Below, piece by piece: positions 17,178 to 24,992 of a stretch of 64,000 nucleotides of DNA (within the stretch, counting starts at the first letter, position 1; every line of letters starts with the position of its first letter). Under the pieces are notes generated by a model. The model did not search any database and had not been told where the DNA came from. It saw nothing but the letters and a program-made list of their open reading frames with translations. Both the position numbers and the translations under genes were made by a program. The stretch covers positions 62,001 to 126,000 of the forward strand of contig NZ_CP059454.1 in NCBI RefSeq assembly GCF_022023855.1. Direction: 5' to 3'. Source of the DNA: Azospirillum brasilense (GTDB lineage: Bacteria; Pseudomonadota; Alphaproteobacteria; Azospirillales; Azospirillaceae).

Positions 17178-18635
17178 ATGCCCGGCCGCATGCGCACGAT
17201 CTCCCGGCATGAGCCGACCCGCTCCGGTCCATCGCTGGCCGCCGCACTTCTCTACGCCGCCGCGGCGCTCTTCTACGTGCTGTTCAGCGCGCAGCTTCTG
17301 GTGAAGACCCCGCCCTACGCCGGGCTGGACGAGCCGTTCCACTGGCAGCGGGTGCTGCAGATCGCCCAAGGGCACTTCCTGGCGGAGGAGCTCGGCCCCA
17401 ACTCCTGGGGCGGGCCGATCGATCGGGCCAGCTACCTCCACATGCTCCATTACATCGAGCTGATCCAGAAGCACGCCCCGGTCGACGCCGCGCAGGCCCG
17501 CGCGCTGTCCGACCATCTCGCCACCCTGCCGCCGCGGGACGAGGTGGTGCCCTTTCCCAGCTCGGCCAGCTTCGCGCCGCTCGCCTACCTGCCGCAGGCG
17601 GCCTTCACCGCCGCCGCGCGCGCCTGGGGGCTGGGTCCGCTCGACCAGATGCACGCGGGGCGGATCGGCAACGCCGTGGCCTACGGGCTGATGGTGCTGG
17701 CGGTCCTGTGGGCGTTGCCCGGCGGCCGGCTGGTCTTCACGGCGCTCGCCCTGTCGCCCTTCGCCCTGCAGAGCGCCTGTTCGCTCAGCGCCGATCCCCT
17801 GAACCTGACGATTCCCGCCCTGCTGCTGGCTCTGGTCTGGCGGTTCCGCGCCCGCGGCGCACCGCTTGGGGCTTGGGAGGTGGCGGGGCTTCTGGCCCTG
17901 TCGGCGGCGCTCGGTTTCCTCAAGCTGACCATGGCGCCCTTCGCCGCCGCGGTGTTCTATCTGCCGGGCGCGGTGGCGGGCGGGACGCGGTGGCGGATCG
18001 CGTTGCCCGCGTTGTGCCTCGGGCTCGCGTTGGGCATCGCGCTGTCGTGGAACATGGCCTATCCCTTCGTCCCCGGCCCCTATTGGGGCACCGCCGCCGA
18101 CCCGGCAGCGCAGATCGCGGCCATGCGCGCCGACCCGCTGGAGACGCTGCGGATCTTCGGCGCCACCACGTGGGACTGGGCGATCATGTGGTGGCGCGAC
18201 AGCTACGGGCGCTACGGCGGCCACCCGCCGCCCTGGAGCGGCTACGCCGACGACCGGCTGATCCTGGCGGCCTTGTGGGTCCTGCCGGTCCTGGCCCTGT
18301 GCGATGGCGCCCGCCGCCGCGATCCGGTGATCGGGGTGGGCTATCTGCTGCCGGCCCCGGCCTATGTGCTGCTCGTCATGGCAGCCTTCTGGGTCGGCTT
18401 CACCCCGGTCGGGTCGGACATGGTGCTGGGACTTCAGGGCCGCTACTTCCTGCCGGCGCAGGTTCTGGTCGTCCTGGCGCTCGCAGCGGCGGCGGGTCCC
18501 TGGACCCCGGCGCGCCTGCGCCACGGGCTGCGGCTCGGGCTGTTCGCCCTTTTCATGACGCTGAACGGCGCGGTTCTGCTGGACGTGCTGGCGGCCTGGA
18601 ACAGGCTGTGGGTTCCGGTAGCCGGCGTGAATTGA
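17178..18635 (+). CDS. DUF2142-like polytopic membrane protein
   Basis: 485 residues with about ten hydrophobic segments from residue 18 onward. The first loop has YAGLDEPFHWQRVLQIAQGH, which corresponds to the acidic periplasmic loop of DUF2142 and other GT-C-like proteins, and SLSADPLNLTIPALLLALVW is the conserved second block. GT-C proteins use polyprenyl-phosphate sugars in the periplasm, so a role in adding a side sugar to the exported polymer is likely but inferred. An ATG at 17190 is an alternative start. It heads a rightward group of five genes ending at 23832. Confidence 0.75.
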   Translation: MPGRMRTISRHEPTRSGPSLAAALLYAAAALFYVLFSAQLLVKTPPYAGLDEPFHWQRVLQIAQGHFLAEELGPNSWGGPIDRASYLHMLHYIELIQKHAPVDAAQARALSDHLATLPPRDEVVPFPSSASFAPLAYLPQAAFTAAARAWGLGPLDQMHAGRIGNAVAYGLMVLAVLWALPGGRLVFTALALSPFALQSACSLSADPLNLTIPALLLALVWRFRARGAPLGAWEVAGLLALSAALGFLKLTMAPFAAAVFYLPGAVAGGTRWRIALPALCLGLALGIALSWNMAYPFVPGPYWGTAADPAAQIAAMRADPLETLRIFGATTWDWAIMWWRDSYGRYGGHPPPWSGYADDRLILAALWVLPVLALCDGARRRDPVIGVGYLLPAPAYVLLVMAAFWVGFTPVGSDMVLGLQGRYFLPAQVLVVLALAAAAGPWTPARLRHGLRLGLFALFMTLNGAVLLDVLAAWNRLWVPVAGVN

Positions 18636-18727
18636 CAGCAGTCGCGCGCAACGCCTATCTGTTGCGGCCCGTTTCTCCTTCCCGCGCCGGTGGCGGTGCC
18701 GCCTGCGGAGCCTTCCAGGACAGTCGC

Positions 18728-19825
18728 ATGGAACAGCGCCCTTCCGCCCTCCGCCTCGCCGCCAGGACTCTCCGCGCCGCCCTGACGAGGAGCGGCCTGT
18801 CCGCGCCGCCACCGCAGCGCAAGCCCTTTGTCTATGCCATCGAGGTCTTCTGGTGCGACCGCGACGGCGCCTATCTGGAAGGCTGGATCCACGCCTATGA
18901 GCGCAGGATCCTCACCTTGCGCGTGGTCGCGGGGGACGATGCCTATGAGATCGTCAGCTTTGCGCCCCGCCCGGACGTGCTGCCCCATTACGCGGAGTTT
19001 CCCAACAGCGCGGAGAGCGGCTTCAAGCTGTACCTTCCCTGGCGGGCCGGGACGCCGGTGACCTTCGAGGTCGTCACTGCCGACGACCGTTTCGTCGAGA
19101 CGGTGGAGCTTCCCCGTTCTCCGGAGGCCAGCCGCAAGCCCTACTGCCTGACCGACGGCAGCGTCTGGCAGGACCCCAAGCCGGAGCACGGCGCGGCGGA
19201 GCGGGCGTTCGAGGATTTCCAGCGCGCGGTGAACGAGCGCAAGCTGGTCGTCGCCGAGGTCGGCGCCCGCGTGGTCAGTTCGCAGATGAGCCCGCTGCGC
19301 GCCGCCTTCGCCGGGGCGGAACGCTACATCGGCATGGATATCCACGCCGCTCCCAACGTCGATGTGGTCGGCGATGCCCATTATATCCACGAGCTGATCG
19401 GGAAGGGGGCCGCCGGGGCGGTCTTCTCACTGTCGGTGATGGAGCATCTGGCCCAGCCCTGGCTGTTCGCCTACGGCGTGAACCGGGCCTTGGAGGTGGG
19501 CGGCCTGACCTATCACCTGACGCATCAGTCCTGGCCCCTGCACGAGGAGCCGAACGATTTCTGGCGCTTCAGCGACGAAGGGCTGAAGGTGCTGTTCGGA
19601 CCGGCGATGGGGTTCGAGGTGATCGCCGCGGGGCTGAGCAGCCGTGTGCGCATCTATCCGGACCAGCGCCAGCCGGCGCAGGCGCTGATGCCGTTGGTGT
19701 CCTCCTTCGGCGGCGCCTTCGTGCTGGCGCGCAAGGTGCGGGACCTGCCGGACGGCGCGGTGTCCTGGCCGACCGACCGCGACACGTCGGAAAGCCGCGC
19801 CAAGCATTATCCGCAGCGCGGCTGA
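18728..19825 (+). CDS. Class I SAM methyltransferase with N-terminal GW module
   Basis: 365 residues. Residues about 34-105 form the GW-core module shared with four GTs in this window: Y-x-IEVFW, then LEGWIHAYERRILTLRVV, RPDV and SGFKLYLPW. The C-terminal half is a SAM-dependent methyltransferase: VVAEVGARVVSS (a variant motif I), YIGMDIHAAPNVDVVGDAH, and FSLSVMEHLAQPW, as in Methyltransf_11 enzymes. Motif I lacks the usual GxGxG, so activity should not be assumed. It follows the DUF2142 gene by 92 bases. The module occurring in both a methyltransferase and GTs suggests a shared binding partner, perhaps the glycan or its carrier. Confidence 0.75.
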   Translation: MEQRPSALRLAARTLRAALTRSGLSAPPPQRKPFVYAIEVFWCDRDGAYLEGWIHAYERRILTLRVVAGDDAYEIVSFAPRPDVLPHYAEFPNSAESGFKLYLPWRAGTPVTFEVVTADDRFVETVELPRSPEASRKPYCLTDGSVWQDPKPEHGAAERAFEDFQRAVNERKLVVAEVGARVVSSQMSPLRAAFAGAERYIGMDIHAAPNVDVVGDAHYIHELIGKGAAGAVFSLSVMEHLAQPWLFAYGVNRALEVGGLTYHLTHQSWPLHEEPNDFWRFSDEGLKVLFGPAMGFEVIAAGLSSRVRIYPDQRQPAQALMPLVSSFGGAFVLARKVRDLPDGAVSWPTDRDTSESRAKHYPQRG

Positions 19826-19949
19826 ACTCGGCATCAAGGGCGCGGCATCAAAGGCATTGCGCTTTGCCGAGTGTTTCCCTTAGGTCATCCCGCAGCGTTG
19901 CGGGCGGAGACCGCATGTCGAGGCACCGTTTTTCGAGGGCAGGGGACTG

Positions 19950-21749
19950 ATGGATACGATCTCTTGGGATTCCGTGTCGTGGGAAGACGGCGGCGAGACG
20001 ATGCCGGCGGTCTGTCCGGCCTGCGGCGACGGGGCGGCCAAGCCGGTACGTCTGAAGGTCCGTTCGCCCTGGCCGCCGAACCCGGTCCAGTCGCTGGTGG
20101 TGTGCAGTGCCTGCGGCACCGCCGCCTACCCGACTCTGACCCAGCCGCCCTACGAGGCCGTGTTCGACCCGCTGGTCGCCTGCTACCTGGAACAGAACGC
20201 CGGAATCGACAGCATGGCCCGCGTGCTGTCCTCGGTCGAGCCGTCGCAGGTGAAACGCTATCTGGAACTGGGCTGCGGCTACGGGCTTCTGCTCGACTAC
20301 GCGCGCACGGTGTTCGGCTGGCAGGTCCGCGGCTTCGACCCCGGCTTCAGCGCCCAGGAGGGCCGCGAGACGCTGGGCGTGGACATCGCGCACAGCTATC
20401 TGGAGAAGCCGGAGGACGCCGGGGAACCCCATGACCTCGTCTTCTGCTCCGAGGTCATCGAGCATGTCTTCGACCCGATCAGCCTGCTGGCGCTGCTGCG
20501 CGGCGTGCTGACCCCTGGCGGCACTCTGATGCTGACCACGCCGAGCGCCGGGGCGATCCACGCCGGCACCCGGCCTGGCACGCTGCTGTCGCTGCTCAGC
20601 CCCGGCTATCATTTCGTGCTGTTCAGCAAGGAGGGGATGGAGACGATCCTGCGCCGGGCCGGCTTCGCCGATGTGCGCGTGGTCGACCAGGGCCATTCGC
20701 TGCTGGCTGCCGCCTCGCCGGGGACGCTGTCGGTCGATTTCGACCGGCCCTATGACCGCCGCCTCTACCGCTCCTATCTGGAAACGCGCATCCCGACGCT
20801 GGACGCGGCGTCGCCGCTCGGCCTGGGCTACCGCTACCGCCTGCTGAAGGAGCTGACCCACGCCGGCGACTACGCGGCAGCCCGCGGTGCGGCCGATCAG
20901 GTCGCGGAGGCGCTGCGCCTGCGCTGGGACCATCTCGACCTGTCCGATCCCGCCGCCCTGCTGGCCCATTTGAAGGCCGCCCCGGTGCCGCAGGGGGTCG
21001 AGCCCTACCACGCGACGGCGCCCTTCAATCTGTGCGGCATCCTCTATTTCCACGGGATGCTGGCTTGGCAGCTCGACGGGCGCCGCGATCTGGCCGCCCT
21101 ATGGTTCGAGGCGTCGGCGCTCGCCGGGGAGCGGATGCGCGCGGCCCTGCACGTCATCGGCGCTGACGACGGCGAGACGGAGGAGCTGTCCTGGCGCGCC
21201 CGCGCCAACATCCCGCATGTGCTGGCCTGGGACGCCCCGGACCGGGCGGCGGACGGCGCCGCCGCGCTCGGCACTCTCGAAAGCCCGCTGCTGCGCGAGC
21301 GCATTCCCGGCGACATCCTGGAGGACGCGCAGCGCAAGATCTTCGTGGATCTGGTCAATCTCGGCCAGTACAAGGCGGCGGACCGGCTGGCCGCGGCGGT
21401 GGAAGCCGCCCTGCCGGAAAGCGGCGCCGTTCTGGCCTCCACCGCCTTCGCGCTCGGTATCCTGACGCTGAACCACCGCAAGGCCCCGCGGAGCGCCGCG
21501 GCCTTGTTCGGGCGCGCCCACCGGGCCTGCCTGGACCTGCCCGACCGCGCCACCGCGCCGATCGTCCAGGCCCTGCTGTGGCCGTCGCTGTTCCACCAGG
21601 GGCAGGCTCTGGTCAACGTCGGAAGGAAGGATGAGGCGGGCGAGGCCCTGCGCGGCCTGCTGAAGCCCGAGGCTGGCCTGCCGTCCGTGCCGCTCGACCT
21701 GCGGGCGCGGACGGAGCTTCTGGTCCGCACCCAGCGCCTGCCGGTCTGA
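19950..21749 (+). CDS. Zinc-ribbon SAM methyltransferase with long helical C-terminus
   Basis: 599 residues. Cys22/Cys25 and Cys52/Cys55 form a zinc-ribbon-like pair. YLELGCGYGLLLDYA near 103-117 is motif I, followed by GFDPG, FCSEVIEHVFDP and LTPGGTLMLTTPS. About 320 C-terminal residues are helical and alanine-rich, with TPR-like character (LVNLGQYKAADRLAAAVEAA). The layout equals that of 5111-6775, so the two are paralogs. A ribosome site GGCAGGGG lies just upstream of the ATG. A glycan-modifying role is inferred from the neighbours; the next gene, 28 bases on, is an RgpF-family protein. Confidence 0.8.
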   Translation: MDTISWDSVSWEDGGETMPAVCPACGDGAAKPVRLKVRSPWPPNPVQSLVVCSACGTAAYPTLTQPPYEAVFDPLVACYLEQNAGIDSMARVLSSVEPSQVKRYLELGCGYGLLLDYARTVFGWQVRGFDPGFSAQEGRETLGVDIAHSYLEKPEDAGEPHDLVFCSEVIEHVFDPISLLALLRGVLTPGGTLMLTTPSAGAIHAGTRPGTLLSLLSPGYHFVLFSKEGMETILRRAGFADVRVVDQGHSLLAAASPGTLSVDFDRPYDRRLYRSYLETRIPTLDAASPLGLGYRYRLLKELTHAGDYAAARGAADQVAEALRLRWDHLDLSDPAALLAHLKAAPVPQGVEPYHATAPFNLCGILYFHGMLAWQLDGRRDLAALWFEASALAGERMRAALHVIGADDGETEELSWRARANIPHVLAWDAPDRAADGAAALGTLESPLLRERIPGDILEDAQRKIFVDLVNLGQYKAADRLAAAVEAALPESGAVLASTAFALGILTLNHRKAPRSAAALFGRAHRACLDLPDRATAPIVQALLWPSLFHQGQALVNVGRKDEAGEALRGLLKPEAGLPSVPLDLRARTELLVRTQRLPV

Positions 21750-21777
21750 CCACGCGTCCGAGGACGGAAACGCCCCC

Positions 21778-22824
21778 ATGCTGAGCACCCTGATCCGTCT
21801 TCCCTTCCGCCTGCGTTTCCTGGTCGCCTGGGCGATCGTGCAATGCAAGATCATGGCGGGCTATGTGTCCTACGCGGCCAGCACCTTCCGCAAGGACAGC
21901 TACGTGCGGGAGCGCTGGGACGGGCGGGTGCCGCTCGCCGGGGCGCGCCGTGTGGTGGTGTTCGTGCATTACGACCGGCAGGGCATCGTCCACGATTTCG
22001 TGTGGCATTATCTGCGCCAGCTCCACGCGCTGGGCTTCGCCATCGTCTTCTCCAGCAATTCCCCGCGTCTGGCCGAATCCCAGGTCGAGCCGCTGCGGGA
22101 CATCTGTGCGCTGATCCTCCGCCGCGACAACGTCGGATACGACTTCGGTGCTTACAAGGAGGGCATCGCCGCCGTTCCGGATCGGGTGGCGCTGGATATG
22201 CTGCTGCTCGCCAACGACAGCGTCTACGGCCCGCTGCACCATCTGGCGGGTTTGCTGGAGCGGATGGACCCGCAGGATGCCGACGTCTGGGGCGCGTCGG
22301 ACAGTTGGGAGTTTTCCTTCCACCTGCAAAGCTATTTCCTGCTGTTCCACAAGGCGGCGCTCGCCTCTCCCGCCTTCACGGCCTTCTGGGACCGGCTGCG
22401 CTACGTGCAGTCCAAGACCTGGATCGTGCGCAAGTACGAGATCGGGCTGACCCGTGCGCTGCGCCGCGCCGGCCTGCGCTGCCGCGCCGCCTTCCCCTAT
22501 CGTCAGGCGGCAACCGCCCTGATCGAGGCGGTGGTGGAGCGCAACATCGCCGGTGATGGCATGGACCCGGTGCGAAAGACGTTCATCCAACAGGTTTTCC
22601 GGACCATCAATGCCGGCGTGCCGCTGAACGGGACGCATTTCTTCTGGGACTATCTGATCGCCCAGATGGACTTCCCCTTCTTGAAACGCGACCTGTTGCA
22701 GAAGAACCCGGCGCGCATTCCGCTGCTCAATTATTGGGAGCGGGTGGTGAAGCAGTCGAGCGACTACGACACCGAGCTGATCCTTCGTCATCTTGAACTG
22801 TCCCTGAAGAACCGCAGCGTCTGA
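21778..22824 (+). CDS. Rhamnan synthesis F (RgpF) family protein
   Basis: 348 residues. Motifs of the RgpF family (PF05045): VVVFVHYDRQGIVHDFVWHY, a GFAIVFSSNSP strand, RRDNVGYDFGAYKEGI, LLLANDSVYGPLHHL, and VWGASDSWEFSFHLQSYFLL. RgpF proteins act in rhamnose-glucose polysaccharide assembly, probably as glycosyltransferases. An N-terminal hydrophobic stretch (about 10-30) suggests membrane attachment. It is close behind the methyltransferase at 19950 and probably in the same operon. Confidence 0.85.
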   Translation: MLSTLIRLPFRLRFLVAWAIVQCKIMAGYVSYAASTFRKDSYVRERWDGRVPLAGARRVVVFVHYDRQGIVHDFVWHYLRQLHALGFAIVFSSNSPRLAESQVEPLRDICALILRRDNVGYDFGAYKEGIAAVPDRVALDMLLLANDSVYGPLHHLAGLLERMDPQDADVWGASDSWEFSFHLQSYFLLFHKAALASPAFTAFWDRLRYVQSKTWIVRKYEIGLTRALRRAGLRCRAAFPYRQAATALIEAVVERNIAGDGMDPVRKTFIQQVFRTINAGVPLNGTHFFWDYLIAQMDFPFLKRDLLQKNPARIPLLNYWERVVKQSSDYDTELILRHLELSLKNRSV

Positions 22825-22962
22825 CCGGATCCGCAAGCAAGAGGCGGAGGGGGGCTGGTCCGAAGGAAAACGACGCAAGGTGCGCGTCGCCTCTTCCCGC
22901 CGTGCAGGGTGCTGCCCTATGGTCGGACCGCAACGGTTGCCGTGCCGCGAACGAGATCGTCG

Positions 22963-23832
22963 ATGGAAGAGCCACTGGTCAGCGTCGTCATACCGGCTTT
23001 CAACCGGGCTCATACGCTGCGCCGTGCCATTGAGAGCGTGCAGGTGCAGGACGTCACTTCCTGGGAACTGATCGTCGTGGACGACGGCTCCACCGACGGA
23101 AGTGCGGACATTCCCCAATCCTTCGGCGATGCGCGTATCCGTCCGATCCGGCACGCGATCAACCGCGGGGCGGCAGCGGCCCGCAACACGGGGGTGGCGG
23201 CGGCGCGCGGCCGCTACATCGCCTTTCTCGATTCCGACGACGAATGGCTTCCGGGAAAACTCCGCGCCCAGATCGATGCCTTGGAAAGCGGACCGGACGC
23301 GCCGCAGGCCTTGTGCACCGGCTTCCTTCTGCACCGTGAGGAGACCGGACGCTGCACCAAGCGATGGCCGAAGCCGGAAGGGACATGGTTCGAGACTCTT
23401 CTGGATGGCTGCTACGTCTCGCCTGGCTCCACCCTGATGGTGCGGCGCGATTGTTTCGTCGCCGTTGGGCCGCTCGACGAGACGCTGCCCCGGCTTGAGG
23501 ACTGGGACTGGCTCCTGCGCTGCATGGAACGCTTCGCCTTCGATTGCCTGCCGGTGCTGGGGGCGGTCGTGCATGTGGGACGGCCCGCACGGTCCGGTCC
23601 GGTCGCCATCGCCATCGACCGCCTCGACCGGCAGCACACCGACCGCGTGCTGCGTGTCGCCGGTCCGGACGGGCTGCGGCGCTTCCGCGCCAGCCTCGCC
23701 ATCGAACAGGCGGTCGCCGCGGTGCATGAGGACGCCCATGCGAAGGCGCTCAGCCACATCGGCCGCGCTTTCTCCTGGTCCCCGACGCGCACCGCGCGCT
23801 TCCTGGCCCGTTGCGCGGTCAGGGCTTTCTGA
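22963..23832 (+). CDS. GT2 glycosyltransferase
   Basis: 289 residues from the ATG at 22963, selected because the GT-A fold starts at once (VSVVIPAFNRAHTLRRAIES) and GAGAT-like purines precede it; the frame is open 18 codons further up. Motifs: VVDDGSTDGSADI, NRGAAAARNTG, IAFLDSDDEWLPGKL (DDE nucleotide-metal site) and LEDWDWLLRCM. This is a WcaA-type inverting GT2 with no obvious membrane segment. It is the last gene of the 17178-23832 group. Confidence 0.82.
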   Translation: MEEPLVSVVIPAFNRAHTLRRAIESVQVQDVTSWELIVVDDGSTDGSADIPQSFGDARIRPIRHAINRGAAAARNTGVAAARGRYIAFLDSDDEWLPGKLRAQIDALESGPDAPQALCTGFLLHREETGRCTKRWPKPEGTWFETLLDGCYVSPGSTLMVRRDCFVAVGPLDETLPRLEDWDWLLRCMERFAFDCLPVLGAVVHVGRPARSGPVAIAIDRLDRQHTDRVLRVAGPDGLRRFRASLAIEQAVAAVHEDAHAKALSHIGRAFSWSPTRTARFLARCAVRAF

Positions 23833-23837
23833 CGGCG

Positions 23838-23859
23838 CGCCCGTCTTCGGCGGCGGGCG
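23838..23859. terminator. Weak hairpin between convergent GT genes
   Basis: CGCCCG at 23838-23843 pairs with CGGGCG at 23854-23859 across a 10-base loop, in the 36-bp gap between two convergent stop codons. There is no T-run on either strand, so it would be at best a weak or Rho-assisted terminator. Confidence 0.35.
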
Positions 23860-23868
23860 GTGAATGGA

Positions 23869-24984
23869 TTAGTGGCGGGCAGGCAGGCGGCGGTAGAGGG
23901 CCAGCAGCCGGTCGGTCGCCGCCGGCCAAGTGAAGTCGCGGACGCGGCGGCGGCCGTCGGCGATCAGCCGGTGCCGCAGAGGGCTGTCGTCGAGCACCCG
24001 TTCCAGGGCCTCGGTCAGGCTCTCGGGCGTGGCGGGGTCGAAGTAGACGGCGGCATCGCCGGCGATCTCGGGGAAGCAACTCCGGTCGCTCAACACCGCC
24101 GGGCAGCCATTGGCGAAGCTTTCCAAAATCGGCAGCCCGAATCCTTCGTACAGCGATGGGAAGACGAAGGCGGCTGCGTGCGCGTAGGCGTAGGCGAGGT
24201 CGTTGGCCGGCAGCGTGCGCTGGTGCAGGCGGGTGGCGCAGCCGGCCTCCAGGAAGGGCTGGCGCTCCTCGTCCTGGAGATGACCACCGCCGACGCAGAC
24301 CAGATGCAGGTCGGGTCGGCGCGCCAGCAGGGCGGCCAGACGCCGCGCCACGCCCGCGAAGTTCTTGTAGCCGTCGCGGCGCCCCACGATCAACAGGTAG
24401 CGGTCCGGCAGCGCGATCCCCGCACGGCGTCCCGGCACCCACACGGCGTCGCGCGACAGGCCGTGATGCACCACCTCCACCCGCGCCGGGTCGATTCCGT
24501 AGAGCCGGACCAGATCGGCCTTGGTGTGCGCCGACACCGCGACGATGGCGGCGGCGGCGGCGCAGAGCGCCCGCTTGCCGGGGTGGATCTCCTCCGGCTT
24601 CGGGAAGATCTCCGGCATCAGTTCCGGCGCCATGTCGTGCACCGTCACCACCATGGGCCGCCCGTGCAGGAGATCGATCAGGCCGGCATCGTAGAAGGTC
24701 TGGTGGAAGACGTCGAAGGCTCCATGGCCGAGCGCCCGGCGGACGAGCCTGCGGTTGTGGGCGCGCAGCAGGCTGCGCTTGCCGGGAAAATGCCCGCCCC
24801 CCAAGAAGCCCCGGACGTCCAGGCCCGGCTGGTCCATCAGGTGGCTGTTGATGACCTGCCGGAAGGGCAGGACCACCTGCACGCCGGGACGGGCGCGCAT
24901 TTCCGTGACGACCTCGGCAAAGCAGCGGGACACTCCGCCGTGACGCTGGATGGAAAAGATATGGTCGTCGAAGAGGACACGCAT
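23869..24984 (-). CDS. GT4 glycosyltransferase
   Basis: 371 residues, the usual GT4 length. It starts MRVLFDDHIFSIQRHGGVSR, typical of mannosyltransferase-like GT4 enzymes (WbpY/MtfB type), with TVHDMAPELMPE in the N-domain, VSAHTKADLVRLYGI, IVGRRDGYKNF and the E-x7-E motif in SLYEGFGLPILESFANGCPA. It is a retaining enzyme acting in the cytoplasm on a lipid-linked glycan; transfer of GDP-mannose is plausible because manC is nearby, but not shown. It ends 8 bases after the GT2/GT4 fusion that precedes it on the same strand. Confidence 0.85.
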   Translation of the reverse strand: MRVLFDDHIFSIQRHGGVSRCFAEVVTEMRARPGVQVVLPFRQVINSHLMDQPGLDVRGFLGGGHFPGKRSLLRAHNRRLVRRALGHGAFDVFHQTFYDAGLIDLLHGRPMVVTVHDMAPELMPEIFPKPEEIHPGKRALCAAAAAIVAVSAHTKADLVRLYGIDPARVEVVHHGLSRDAVWVPGRRAGIALPDRYLLIVGRRDGYKNFAGVARRLAALLARRPDLHLVCVGGGHLQDEERQPFLEAGCATRLHQRTLPANDLAYAYAHAAAFVFPSLYEGFGLPILESFANGCPAVLSDRSCFPEIAGDAAVYFDPATPESLTEALERVLDDSPLRHRLIADGRRRVRDFTWPAATDRLLALYRRLPARH

Positions 24985-24992
24985 GCCGCGGC

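Noticed and set aside
16092-18812. 906-codon minus frame extending past the GT2
   Set aside because: Only the part below 17066 has GT2 motifs. The upstream part is antisense to the DUF2142 gene and low-complexity.
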